Shown one piece after another: positions 12,739-24,555 of a stretch of 64,000 nucleotides of DNA. The translations under genes were made by a program, and so were the position numbers. The notes below the pieces were generated by a model. The model was not told the origin of the DNA. It was given only the letters and a program-made list of their open reading frames with translations, and ran no database searches. The DNA is from Phycomyces blakesleeanus NRRL 1555(-) (Eukaryota > Mucoromycota > Mucoromycetes > Mucorales > Phycomycetaceae). Each line of letters begins with the position of its first letter. Within the stretch, counting starts at the first letter, position 1. Where the stretch lies: contig NW_017265145.1 in NCBI RefSeq assembly GCF_001638985.1, forward strand, positions 186,001 to 250,000. The letters run 5' to 3'.

Positions 12739-13719
12739 ATGCATTTAGCAAATTACGGTGCAACCCAGATTTCATTGGTGGTTGGCATGAGTCTGTCAAC
12801 CGTCAAGTACATCATTAAGAGAGTGGATGAGACAGGATCGCCAGAGCCAAGGAAGGGGTCCGGACGATCTAGAAATATTGACGAGAGGACGGAAAGGCAC
12901 CTTGTACAAATAGTTCGTAAAGAACCCTTTGCCTCATTTTCTAGGCTAAGGGGTTCCTTAAAGAACACGGATATATTTGTCTGTAGAATGACAATAATCA
13001 GTTGTCTGAAGCGTTTGGACTTCGGATTATATATCACAGCTCACAAGTCAGCTTTAACCGAAAGCCACAAGAAAAGAAGGCTGGAATGGGACCGTGAACA
13101 TGTCAATTGGACGGATGACCAGTGGAAAGGTGTAGTATGGTCAGATGAATCACAATTCACAGTCGAGGGTAATAATGGAGGATCTAGGCCAATCAGGAAA
13201 GTCGGTGAAAGGTTCAAGGGAGAAAATATTATCGAAGGAACCAAGTGGTGGAAGGGTGGTGTGATGATCTGGAGCTGTTTCTGGACTGGTGGTTTTAGGC
13301 CTTTGGTGTTACTGCATAGTAACGTAAACCAAGACCAATACGTGAACACTTTGGCTTAGAACTTTCTCCCTTGGTTCCAAAATCTTTTACGGGAGCAAAA
13401 CAAGAGCTTCGTGTTCCAAGAGGACAGCACTAGCTGTCATACTGGGTCGTATTCGAGGCGGTGGAAAGATAGTTATGAGATCCGAGGTTTAGACTACTGG
13501 CCCGCTCAAAGCCCGGATCTCAACCCCATCGAGCATCTCTGGCGGGCTCTCCAGAGGCGCATGAGTGACAATAAGGCCAATATCAACAACGTTGAAGATT
13601 TGAAGGTTGTAATGTAACGAGAGTGGCAAAGGGTAGGTCTCGAACTTGCATCAACTTTGGCCGGCGGCATGCAGCATCGATGACATGCTGTAATTGAGGC
13701 CAAAGGAGGTCATACAAAT
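12739..13719 (+). pseudogene. Tc1-family transposase, broken by three in-frame stops
   Basis: One reading frame covers nearly the whole transposase: an N-terminal helix-turn-helix (ISLVVGMSLSTVKYIIKRV) followed by a second DNA-binding segment with a GSGR motif, then the DDE catalytic core. The first Asp lies in WSDESQF, the second in [10 protein letters not shown] (families usually have QDNAPCHTA), and the Glu in [11 protein letters not shown]. The frame is interrupted by TAG at 13357, TAA at 13615 and TGA at 13681, yet continues in frame to the conserved C-terminal AVIEAKGGHTN. All three stops could come from C-to-T changes (CAG, CAA and CGA). The open frame extends upstream without a stop from 12739 to at least 12661, so the true start may be earlier. 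Confidence 0.85.
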
Positions 13720-13866
13720 ATTGTTCTTTTAGTTTATTTTTATATTTCAATAATAAACATACCTATAATCTTTTATTTGAAGTTTGAAGGCTTTAGCTAT
13801 TATTACTGATGAGCAGTTGTATGTTGAATACATGCCATGATTTATTTCATGCATTTTTTGGGCTCA

Positions 13867-13894
13867 GAGGTCGAAACGGTTTTGACGGTGGCTG
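13867..13894 (-). repeat. Right terminal inverted repeat of the Tc1-type element
   Basis: Its reverse complement begins CAGCCACCGTCAAAACCG, matching the left repeat with seven mismatches. It is followed by TA at 13895. Confidence 0.7.
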
Positions 13895-13896
13895 TA

Positions 13897-15005
13897 GCTG
13901 AACTACTTACAAATAAGTCGCAATAAGAGATACTCGGCTGAAATACTTGACCATGTATCCACAAAGCTTGCAAGATTAATATATGGGCTTAATATACATA
14001 TGTTGATACAATTGGTTATAGTATCTTAGTATTAAAAAAAGCTAGAGGGTAAGTGGATTAATTAAGCTCATAGTTCATAATGTACAAAGCTCGTAAGCTC
14101 CTATTAATCAAATAGCAAATGATCAAGTGTATTTTGCATCAGGTAACCTTCTGTTTAAAAAAACATAGGCCTTTCCAATCCATCAAAAATCCACCATTTC
14201 GGATTTTACACTTGCATCTTTTGTAAATGGAAATTCAACTCATGCTCAAGTTTCTGATATATTATTGCTATGTCCAAAAGTATGACTAATTAACCACCAG
14301 CCATAACCTTTGGCGGACAGAGTTTATGTAAACCAAGTTGAACGGTTTATAATCTAATAAATAAACTACAATTGACAATTATATTCATGTGCAGTTGAAA
14401 TACTACTGCCTGCTTAATATTGAAACCAACACTACAAAATTTGATTGATTTTCTTATTATAGGTCTTAATTGATCTCAAACCAAAAAAAAAAAGGTTTCT
14501 TGGAGAAGAGGTGTAAATGCAAAGAACTCGATACACCTTTAGCAATTTTTTTTTTAAATTCTCTAAATATTTCTCTGAAGCTATTCTTTGTTCAAATTTG
14601 AACTTTTTTTTCTTTTTGGAATTGCCAGCAAATTTAGGATTTTTGCCCACTTTGGCTACCCTTTTTTTTTTAAGAACAAATAAAACAAAATATTTTTATT
14701 ATTTTTAAAGCTTTGGTTGATATATTTATTTATTTTTGGTAAAGCAAATTCATTAATATTAATATATCTTTATAAAAATAAATAAATAAATAAATATAAA
14801 AAAAAAAGAAAACACAAGGCAAAGAGCTGATGATAACCTTTTAAGGATATTTTTTGGTATTCCGCCTACTCCTCTATGTTGCTTAAATTTAGATGGATAC
14901 CCAACCATCGTTCTTTGCTGCTTCTAGACATTTCCCTCGGTCGACTTGGGATTCCAGCACATCCCCTGACTCCCCCGCAAGGAGCTCCCAAGAAATATAT
15001 ATCAC
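13897..15005. other. Intergenic region upstream of adenylate cyclase
   Basis: No gene is seen. Content is AT-rich with an (AAAT)n/A-rich tract at about 14775-14815. Composition becomes richer in C from about 14870, which probably marks the promoter and 5' untranslated region of the gene starting at 15006. Confidence 0.5.
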
Positions 15006-16408
15006 ATGATGCCTCACCACAATCACAGTCATCATCACTCAGCTGCAGACTCCTTTTTTAATCGAGTTTTTGGCCATCATTCATCAGAATCATCTCGAGG
15101 TAATAACACTGAAAATAGTCCCTCATTTTATTACCCACACCCATCTTAATCTACTTCTACACTCCCTTTATTTGTAAGCCGGATCACCTACACCACAGGC
15201 TACGCCACCCATCCCCACCCAGACATTATCTTCTACCACACCACGAGCATCCTCGCGTCACACTCGTAATTCATCAGTCGGCACTCTTCCCTCGCCTACT
15301 AACACAGCCTCTGCCGCTGTCCTTCCACTGAGCATTACTGCCCATAGACGACTCTCATTAGACACACATCCACTGCAAGAGATTGCGTACAACATCAATA
15401 CTCCTTACTCCGCCTTTAACCCCTCGAAACAAAAAGAACAACAAAAAGAACAACACCAACAAAATACAATGCCAACAACACGCTCCCAGGACGCGTCTAG
15501 ACAACAAGCCAAGCACGAGGCTGCCCGCGCACCTAAAATAAACACCGTTCCTTTCCCAAGAGGAGGACGTCATATTGGTGAAGCTGGGGTGGTCAGTCCA
15601 GTGCCCACCTCCATTAATCCTCTTCTACGCAGGAGCAACTCAGGCGAGATGCACAAAAACGACCCTGGTCAGTCTGGTATGGTACACGGTAGACTACTCA
15701 AAAATAAAACTTGGCCAAGTCAGCCTTATGCCATATGCTTTCTTTCTTTCTTTCTTTCTATATTGGCTTTATTATACAGTTGATCCTACACTACTATCAA
15801 TACATGCACCCAAGAACAAAAAAAGACACCTCTTCTATGCCTTTACAAAAAAGAAAGGTAAAAACGCCTTTCCGTGTCAATTAATTGCTAACGAACCAAA
15901 GCAGACCCTCCAATTTCATCGCGCGAGCGGGTTGATTCTCCAAATATGACTAACAATAGCACCCATTCCTTCGCCTACACTGGTTCCAGTGTCTCTAGCG
16001 TTCCCAGTAACGCATCTACATCTTCTCTTAGTCAGCGTAAGAAATCTAGCGAGCATGATTATCGTTCTGGATCTCTCCATCCACTCGATGTATATGTTGT
16101 CGATGAACCTCTGCGTTTTATGCAAAGAGGTCCTCATTATTTCAACTCAACTGCACACATAGAAAGAAAACGTTCAGGGGGATCAAGCGGAACCCGGAAA
16201 GGCAAAGACAGGGAAAAATCAGATAACAATCTTTATTACTCCATAGATCGTCTTGCTGGTCAAAGAGATACAAAGGTAAGTTATCGATTAACCTTCTTTT
16301 ATTTTCTTCTGTACCAAGTCATGTCTTTTAATTGTTTGTTTTGGTAGAATAATGAATGTAACTATCAAACTATTCTTATGGATGAGCTTATAGCTAGAGG
16401 CTCATCAG

Positions 16409-16444
<36 letters not shown>

Positions 16445-19400
16445 ATTAGTAGATCAAAACTTTGGAAGTATGGAAGGCATCGTCAACTCAAACTATTACA
16501 ATTCCCATAACATGCCATTCACAACCAGTGTATTATCTCGCGATCAGGTAATTGGATAACAAATAACAGTTTATGTTGATCTTTTGATTATAAAGTATAA
16601 TACTATATATATAAATATTGGGTGCCTCCTTCTGTTCGACTGCATGCTTGTTGCGTATTTTCCTTTTACTCATTGATATATTTATATTGAACCTTGTCTA
16701 TTTTATTTGTGTCTATGACTGTTGCTGTCATCACCATCATTGTTATTATCATTATTTCGGTACTTCAATATTTCTTGAGTGTAGATGATTGACCCATCGA
16801 TGGGTCCAGAAATATGGGAAGCTCCGGATAGTTGGGCTGTCCAAACTGCGATTATTACTGGAAGTAACAGCAGCATCATGACAGGAAGCACTCTAGTAGA
16901 TAACGATCCACAAGACTTTGAGGACAATGTAGTACAAAAACCAGATTGGGGGGAAGCACCAAAGAAGAATGTAAGTGAATCGCCAAAAGAAGGACTCTCT
17001 ATTTAGTCCCAATGGATTAAAACTTCGACCACATCATAGTTTTGTACCCGTATCTTCCGTCGCGATGAAACCTTTAGTACATTACAAGTGCCTTTAAACA
17101 TCACGACAGCCGAGCTCCTGCAAAAGATAGGAGGAAAAATGTTTTTGGAAGATATGAACAAATATCGCCTAGTGCTGAAGACTAATATTGGTGGTAAGAT
17201 ATATATGTACTATTCTTGATTATTCTTACTGTCAGAATGGTCTCTTAATATATAATATTATCAACAGAGCGTGTCTTGCAAGCTACCGAAAGACCGGTGT
17301 ATATTCAAAAGGATCTCCTGGTCAAATCTGGATATACCGATGAAGACATAATTGAAAACGTCGGAATTGAGGATACTTCTTATCTGTTTCGCTTCATATT
17401 CGAGCAAAAAACCCAACAGCAAGCTCAAGAAGAGCTTGGAATTCGACAGCATGTAGATCTGCAGGCACAGAATCTACCGGCAATCCCAATTTACCTGTTT
17501 AAAAACGCTTCTAGGATTGTCTCCCTCAATGTTTCCAAGAATCTTCTCATGGAGATTCCTGTAGATTTTGCTCAGATGTGCATCAGTCTAAAAGAACTAA
17601 GACTTACCAATTGTGAATATTCTACAGTACCACCTTCGATTCGTTTCGTTTATAGTCTCGAGAGTCTCAACATGTCCAACAACTGCTTGACTACCCTAGA
17701 ACCCGCTCAACTTGAAAATATCAAGGGCCTAAATACTCTAACGATATATAACAACAAACTCAGCGACCTTCCATCATCATTCAGTTCCTTTAAACAACTC
17801 ACCGTCCTCATGATTTCTAATAACGATCTCTCTATATTCCCTGCAGTTATTGGTGATATAACAAGTCTTGTCCACCTCGACATTAGTTTTAACAAGATAA
17901 CCACTATACCAGATTGTATCGGAAACCTTACAAACCTCAATGTTCTGCTAGCCATTGCCAATCGTATTAAAGGAGGTCTTCCACCTAGCTTTGCAGGGCT
18001 CCAGAGCCTGCGGGAATTGGATATACGCCAGAATAGCATAACCGATATTGACGTTTTATCAAAATTGCCCAACCTTCATTCCGTATCTGCAGATTATAAC
18101 TCTGTGGGGATTATTAATTGCGAGCTTAACAATATACGGCAATTGAAAATGTGCAAAAACCATCTTACCCATTTTAACCTGCTCAAAAAGGCCGAGGTTA
18201 TCTCAAACGAAATACCAAACACGATTACCACATCACCCGAGAACCAGCTGACTGAACTAAACCTTTCCAACTGCAAACTATCCTCTCTTCCAGATGAACT
18301 TTTTCTCAATACAACTCTTCTAGAACGTCTCATTCTCGACAACAACACGCTTACTTCTATCCCTGACAGCATCGGAGTCCTGTCCAAATTGATCCATCTA
18401 TCCATACACACAAACAACATTGACAGCCTTCCAGTAGAAATTGCCAAACTTGGCAATTTAAAGACTCTCGACGCACAGAAGAACAACCTAAAGACACTCC
18501 CCAAAGAGATATGGCTATGCTTATCACTCGACACATTGAATTGCTCATCAAATTTGCTCGAATCTTTCCCCGTGCCTTATTCTGCACCTGGTATAGCATT
18601 GCACCTTCCCCTGACCCCTCAAGCAGAGGCAGCTGTCACACAGTCTGTTATGGCTAATGCAGTTTCTGATGGCGTTTTGCCTACTCAACTTGGATCAAAT
18701 GCTGGCCAGGGAATTGTTCCCATGACGCCTAGCGGGAGCCCAAATGAACCCGCACTTCCTACCTTTATTGTCACAGACTCTAGTATCGAAGGCAATTTTA
18801 TAGACTCGGGTATAGCAGGCGAAGGTTCTAGTCCAAACAGTGCTCTTTCTCAAAGACCACCCAATTTCAACCCTCCGTCTTTCTTTGCAAGCCCTCGCAA
18901 TCATCCTCCTCCATTGTCCCTCTCATTGCGTACCCTGTTATTGGGCGACAATCGTTTGACAGACGATGTCTGGTCTCCTCTTTCGCTATTTTTGGAATTA
19001 CGCACCCTTAACCTATCATTCAATGACCTGTACGAAATCCCCCCTGAAGGACTTTGTCACCAACATTTGTACGAACTTTACCTGTCTGGAAATAATCTAA
19101 CATCATTACCTGCTGATGATATTGAACGGCTCAGCTTCTTGCGTGTATTGGCAGTTAATGGAAACAAACTCCAAACTTTACCAGCTGAAATCGGCAAGTT
19201 AAGAAAGCTACTCGTCTTAGACGTTGGTAATAATGTGTTGAAGTACAATATTGCTAATTGGCCCTACGATTGGAACTGGTAAGCTTTCTATAAATGTATT
19301 CATCTGTATCATCTATATACTTATTTTTTATTCCCAATATAAATCGATTCCAAGGAATTGGAACTTGGAGCTTAAGTATCTCAACTTGTCGGGGAACAAG

Positions 19401-22017
19401 CGATTGGTTATCGAGAAAACTCTGCCAGATCCAAACAATCCGAGCAACAAAGACCTATCTGATTTTAGTGCACTAAAACACCTACATATGCTGGGATTAA
19501 TGGATATTACTATCTTGGGAGTATCTGTTCCCGAAGAGAGCGACAATTGTCGTGTGCGTACGTCTCCCTCTGACGTTAACGGGATGGATTATGGTGTGGC
19601 CGATTGGCTCGGTCGTCCTAGCGATCTTGCAACCTGGGATCTTGTGATGCCCAAGTTCAGAAACAAGGATGATGAATGTGTTTTCGGCCTGTTCGACGGA
19701 AGAAGCAATACAAAGTCATGCTGCAAGGTCACCAAGTTCTTGAACAAGAATCTCACTATATCTCTCAATAAGGAACTGAATAAAAACAAGCACGATGACT
19801 CGATTGTATCAGCCATACGCCGCACATTCTTATCATTAGAAAAAGAGCTTGGTCTGGCCAAGGATGAAAAGAAAGACTCGGGTGCCTCTGCCGTGATGTG
19901 CTACATTTCTGGTACAAAACTTTATGTTGCCAACGTCGGTGACGCTTTGGCAGTTATCTCGCGCAACAACGGACAGGCCTATGAGATTACTCAAAAGCAT
20001 ATTCCACTTAATCCTGGCGAAGTCTTACGTATCCATGCTGCCGGAGGCTATGTTTCGAGTCTAGGACAGCTCAACAGCGAGCTCGCTGTATCAAGAAGCT
20101 TTGGTCATTTCCATTTAGTACCCGTGGTCAATGCTAACCCTTATGTCTCAACCATCCAACTGACACATGCTGACGAGTTTGTTATTATGGCTTCGCGTGG
20201 TCTATGGGATCGCATGTCGTACCAGACTGCGGTTGATATTGCACGTACAGAGAAGGATGATTTTATGGCGGCTGCACAGAAGCTCCGCGATTTTGCTATT
20301 TCGTACGGTTCCGGAGACAGTCTAATGGTTATGGTGATCGGTGTTGGTGACCTGTTCCATAAACGCGAAAAGAAGATGCGCAACAGAGGAAACATGGGCT
20401 CGAACCGCGGACCAGATGGGACAGGAATGATGGGGGATGACGGTGGTATGGTTGGTAAGAGTAAACGACGAGGAAAAGAAGATGGTCCAGGTGACTCGGT
20501 AGGTGTCAATATTCAAAGTTTCAGGTTGAGGTATTGTTATTTAACGTGAAGATATATATTTATGTGTGTGTTTTGGTGGCTATTTGATGTAGACTCTTGC
20601 TCGTTTAGAGAAAGAGGTTCATCCACCAATGGGGCAAGTTGCCTTGGTGTTTACAGATATCAAGAGCTCTACTCAGTACTGGGAAACCCAACCGGAAAAC
20701 ATGCGGGCATCGATCAAAATTCACGACGCTGTTATGCGCCGCACATTACGAAGTGTGGGTGGTTACGAAGTCAAGACAGAAGGTGATGCATTCATGGTCT
20801 GTTTCCAGAATATTACAGCAGCATTGTTATGGTGTTTCACTGTCCAGCTGCAGCTTCTGGAAGCTGACTGGCCTGCAGGAATTGTTGATTCTGAGGAAGG
20901 AAAAGAAATCACAAAAGATGATGTTGTAATCTACAAGGGATTGTCTGTACGCATGGGTATCCATTGGGGAACACCTGTATTTGAGCGTAATCCTATCACC
21001 AACCGAATGGATTACTTTGGACCTGTGGTAAACAAAGCAAGCCGTATCAGTAATGCGGCAGATGGCGGACAGATCTGTGTATCTTCAGACGTAGTTGCAG
21101 CTCTGAGGAACTTCCCGATTGTGTTTAGCAATGAACAATCTCTTCGTAGCGATGAAGTTGGCGGAGGTGTATCGATAACAGGAAACCACAGTATTGACCG
21201 AGACCTTCAACAGCTTAAGCGTCTTGGATTTCATATCATGGAACTCGGGGAGCGATATCTCAAGGGTCTGGAAACACCCGAAATGCTTAGTCTCGTTTAT
21301 CCTGGTCAACTACTAGCACGCACGGAAATCTCCATCCCCAAGAGTGAGATTTTTGCCCCTGTCCATATTGGGCTCAGTCCCTCCCCTTCTTCAGAGCTTT
21401 CTGCTGCCTTTGTGGATACTGTATCCGATCTTCAAGTCAACGATAGTACAGATGTACGAAAAGCACTGGACAAAAGGATCGAAGATGCAACAGCCGCTGT
21501 GTCTGTATCATTACCCCGCGCAATTGATCCCATGCTTATATGTAGCGTGGGAAACATTGCGTTGCGTTTGGAGCATATCACATCAAACAGTGTTCTTTCA
21601 AGAACAAATGCCGGCAGTTCACTCAATAATGTGTATACTTCCGACGGTATCGATAGTGAGGCCCATAATGTCATCAGCAATGCGACTACACCATACGGAC
21701 AAGTCTTGGATCGACACATAAAGGAGGTGGCAACAGATGAAGAGTTGATATTGTTATTAGACAATTATGTGTCTCGTGTAGAGGTAAGCTTAAATACATA
21801 CATGTATGTATTTTTTTATGGATATATTTAACACAATTATATATATATATATTAGAATGCTGTTTCTAGTCTATACTTGCAAAAGGTGGGACATTTTGCA
21901 GCTGTACTCGAGAAACTTGGGGAAGCAATTGAGTTGGACCCTTCCCACATTTTAAGAGCTTTGCAAATGTACGCCGAAGTATCAGGATTATCGACGACAG
22001 AGTCGCCATTTTCTTAG
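15006..22017 (+). CDS. cyr1: Adenylate cyclase (fungal CYR1 type)
   Basis: Makes cAMP from ATP and activates the PKA pathway; family members are Ras effectors. Model: 15006-15099, 15179-15667 (or 15676/15688), 15780-15857, 15905-16275, 16348-16357 (tentative micro-exon), 16453-16547, 16785-16970, 17040-17193, 17268-19278, 19355-20498, 20593-21783, 21856-22017. All phases agree, giving ~1,994 aa. A Ser/Pro/His-rich N-terminus is followed by a Ras-association domain (about 441-530), leucine-rich repeats (about 555-1200) split by a Pro/Ser-rich insert, and a PP2C-like domain with degenerate metal motifs (DGRSN, ASRGLWD). The class III cyclase domain (about 1555-1800) has VFTDIKSST and KTEGDAF carrying the metal-binding Asp residues. 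The first ATG after an in-frame stop was chosen; exons 2 to 6 and any further 5' exons are the least certain part. Confidence 0.93.
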
Positions 22018-22037
22018 ACGTCAAGAGGTTTCATACA

Positions 22038-22076
22038 AACATACACATACACATACACATACACATACGCATACGC

Positions 22077-22113
<37 letters not shown>

Positions 22114-22147
22114 GACACAGACACATACACATACACAGACACAGACA
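22038..22147. repeat. (ACATAC)n microsatellite in the cyclase 3' flank
   Basis: About 18 hexanucleotide units with ACGC and ACAG variants lie directly after the stop codon of the adenylate cyclase gene, probably within its 3' untranslated region. Confidence 0.9.
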
Positions 22148-23286
22148 TATTCTCTAACTCACAGACAAACAAGAAACATGTTGCCCATTCTTTTTATTTT
22201 CGTTCTTTTCTTTTCTTTATCCTTTCACCCTTTTTAACTCCACTCACGATCTTTGTCTGATAGAATACCCTATCGCACTCATTCCAGCATTTATGGCATT
22301 TCATCATGGCCTTTCTCATTAGAGAGTTTTATGTATACTTTCCTTCAATATTATTCTGTTTTTATCCTTCGTTCCCATTAATTTATATTTATATATCAAA
22401 ATAGTTCAAAGTAATCATTATATTTTAAATTGAATAGAGAAAGGATTCTGATATCTATTTGGATTGCTATATTTTCATGGCCATACATAAACAAATATCA
22501 ATAAATAACTCATCCACTTTTCTATTTAAAAAGGGCTGACTGGGGGATGTCAGTTATTTTATTTTCTTGCCTTTATTATTGCATCTAAGGCAACGGTAAG
22601 ATCTCGATCCCACAAACGATAATAAATTGACTTTATTTTATGTATGATATTCTTAATACACGTATACACAAGAGCTATATTTCACACAGCCTTAATTAGA
22701 GCAATACCTTATTTTAAAATCAATTTATTCGATACAAAAAAAAGCTCGATTGATTGACTGAGTAGACTGTGAATTGCAAAAGAGTATATGGAATTAACAA
22801 TGCATACGCTTGAGAAACGTCTTCATTGATTACTACAATGTTTCTACTTGAGATTGAGACGATGCTAGTTAGTGTTTTTTTTTGGACGAAGGAAAATTAA
22901 TTTCTAGACAATTTTCTTACCTTTTTTGGACAAACAAAAATGAGAATTGAGACACAAAAGAATAAAATTTGGGATGGAAAGGGAATTTAGTTGAGACAAG
23001 GTAAAAATGACTACAATGTTCTTTACCTGTAAGCATTTTTAAGTTCGCCCATCGGAGTGAGGAGCAACTAATATTGAGTGTATAGGACTGTCATTGGTAT
23101 TTCAGAAATATATTAGGTCTTTAGTCTTACAGGAGTTGCAAGCATACACAATCTCAAGTTGATTACTAATGTTCTGTTGTGTTCCCAAGAATCCGCCATG
23201 GTTTGCCGGGATATCAACCCCTGGCATCCAAATTAGAAAAATACGCATATCTGTACCGCCTAAAGATAATTTCTCAAGTCTGATTA
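22148..23286. other. Intergenic region between adenylate cyclase and OYE gene A
   Basis: AT-rich, without a supportable gene. Short frames around 23169 overlap the OYE A promoter and read through untranslated sequence. Confidence 0.6.
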
Positions 23287-23415
23287 CATATCAAATCGAA
23301 AGATTTCGAAACATTAATAGCCGATGGAGAATATTGATTTTACATTTAAATAGAGAAGCTATTCATCACAGAGACAATCATCTCTCAATTCAACTTTCAA
23401 TTCTCAAATTAAACC
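23287..23415 (+). promoter_or_regulatory. OYE A promoter and leader
   Basis: CATATCAAATCGAAA at 23287 is shared with the other OYE promoters. A weak TATA-like ATTTAAATAG follows at about 23344. The leader TCTCAATTCAACTTTCAATT before the ATG is nearly the same in genes A, C and D. Confidence 0.55.
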
Positions 23416-24555
23416 ATGCCTACCGCTCTATTCACACCAATTAAAGTCGGTTCATCTCTCTTGAGGCATCGTATTGTCATGTCTCCTCTGACCCGTCTTC
23501 GTGCTGATGCCGACCACGTCCCTGTGCCTTTGACAACCGAGTATTACCAGCAACGCGCTTCTGAAGGTGGCTTACTAGTTGCTGAAGCCACATTTATTGC
23601 TGAAGATGCTGGTGTCTATCCTTCTGCTCCCGGTATCTACAATGACAAGCAAATCGAGGCTTGGAAAAATGTAACCAAGGCTGTACACGACAAGGGCGGA
23701 TCAATCTATCTCCAGCTGTGGCATGTTGGCCGTGCAACTGTGTCTGCTTGGATTCCCGGAAGTAAACTCCCTGTATCTGCATCGGCCATTGCTATCAACG
23801 GCAAAAATACTGCTGGAATGGATTATGAAGTACCCCGCGTCCTTGCAGTTGAAGAAATCTCCCAGATTACACAGACATATGCCGATGCTGCAAAAAACGC
23901 AATCAGCGCCGGATTTGATGGTGTCGAGATCCACGGTGCAAACGGCTATCTAATTGATCAATTTATTAATACCTCATCAAATATACGCACAGACCAGTAT
24001 GGTGGATCTATCGAGAACCGCACTCGTTTCGCCTTAGAAGTTGTAGAAGGAGTTTCAAAAGCAATTGGAGAAGAGCGCACTGCAATTCGTTTGTCACCTT
24101 GGTCTGGATTCCAGGACATGAAAGACGATACACCATATGAGACCTGGGGATATCTTGTGAACCAGTTACAAGAAAGACATCCTAGACTGGCCTACCTTCA
24201 CTTTATTGAACCTCGCGATCAATTCATTAATGATGGTAATCCAACAGCTGACAGAGGAGATGCTGTAGAAAGCTATAGCACTGAGCCATTCCACAAAGCA
24301 TGGAAGGGCCCATTTATTACTGCCGGTGGATACACCACTATTCCTAAACGCGCATTTAAAGCTGCCGAAAAGTTGGAAAACACCTTGGTTGCCTTTGGTC
24401 GTTCATTCATCGCAAACCCTGATCTTCCTCTTCGTATTAAGAACGACTGGCCTTTAAATGACTATAATCGCTCCACTTTTTATGGTGGAGGTAGTGTTGG
24501 ATACACTGATTACCCCTTCTATAATCCTGATACAGCTCATGATATCAAGAACTGA
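23416..24555 (+). CDS. Old Yellow Enzyme family flavin oxidoreductase (OYE A)
   Basis: NADPH-dependent, FMN-binding ene-reductase that reduces activated C=C bonds of enals, enones or oxylipin-like substrates; the natural substrate cannot be read from sequence. This is an intronless 379-aa TIM barrel of normal family length. Visible motifs are PLTR (Thr26, flavin contact), QLWHVGR (His103), HGANGYLIDQF with His173, Asn176 and the proton-donor Tyr178, RTDQYGGSIENRTRF, and a C-terminal GRSFIANPDL phosphate-binding loop. It is the first gene of the left OYE block and closest to gene D of the right block, with clear amino-acid differences. It lies 1.4 kb downstream of adenylate cyclase on the same strand. 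No signal peptide is seen, so it is probably cytosolic. Confidence 0.95.
   Translation: MPTALFTPIKVGSSLLRHRIVMSPLTRLRADADHVPVPLTTEYYQQRASEGGLLVAEATFIAEDAGVYPSAPGIYNDKQIEAWKNVTKAVHDKGGSIYLQLWHVGRATVSAWIPGSKLPVSASAIAINGKNTAGMDYEVPRVLAVEEISQITQTYADAAKNAISAGFDGVEIHGANGYLIDQFINTSSNIRTDQYGGSIENRTRFALEVVEGVSKAIGEERTAIRLSPWSGFQDMKDDTPYETWGYLVNQLQERHPRLAYLHFIEPRDQFINDGNPTADRGDAVESYSTEPFHKAWKGPFITAGGYTTIPKRAFKAAEKLENTLVAFGRSFIANPDLPLRIKNDWPLNDYNRSTFYGGGSVGYTDYPFYNPDTAHDIKN

Larger units (their letters stand above)
12551..13894 (+). mobile_element. Decayed Tc1/mariner-type element, 1,344 bp
   Basis: Imperfect 28-bp terminal inverted repeats (12551-12578 and 13867-13894, about 21 of 28 positions matching, with a near-perfect CGTTTCGACC core) enclose a Tc1-family transposase relic. 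A TA dinucleotide lies directly outside each end (12549-12550 and 13895-13896), the known target duplication of this superfamily. Both ends start with CA, as in Tc1 elements. Size is normal for the family. Stops in the transposase indicate a non-autonomous, dead copy. Confidence 0.8.

Noticed and set aside
12753..13703. Minus-strand frames of 65-102 codons inside the transposon
   Set aside because: They are shadows of the transposase frame on the opposite strand.
19251..19354. Start of a separate gene at 19251 downstream of the LRR exon
   Set aside because: The LRR frame ends exactly at a GT donor (19279) and resumes after AG at 19354 with an in-phase WNWNLELKYLNLSGN repeat, so this is one gene.
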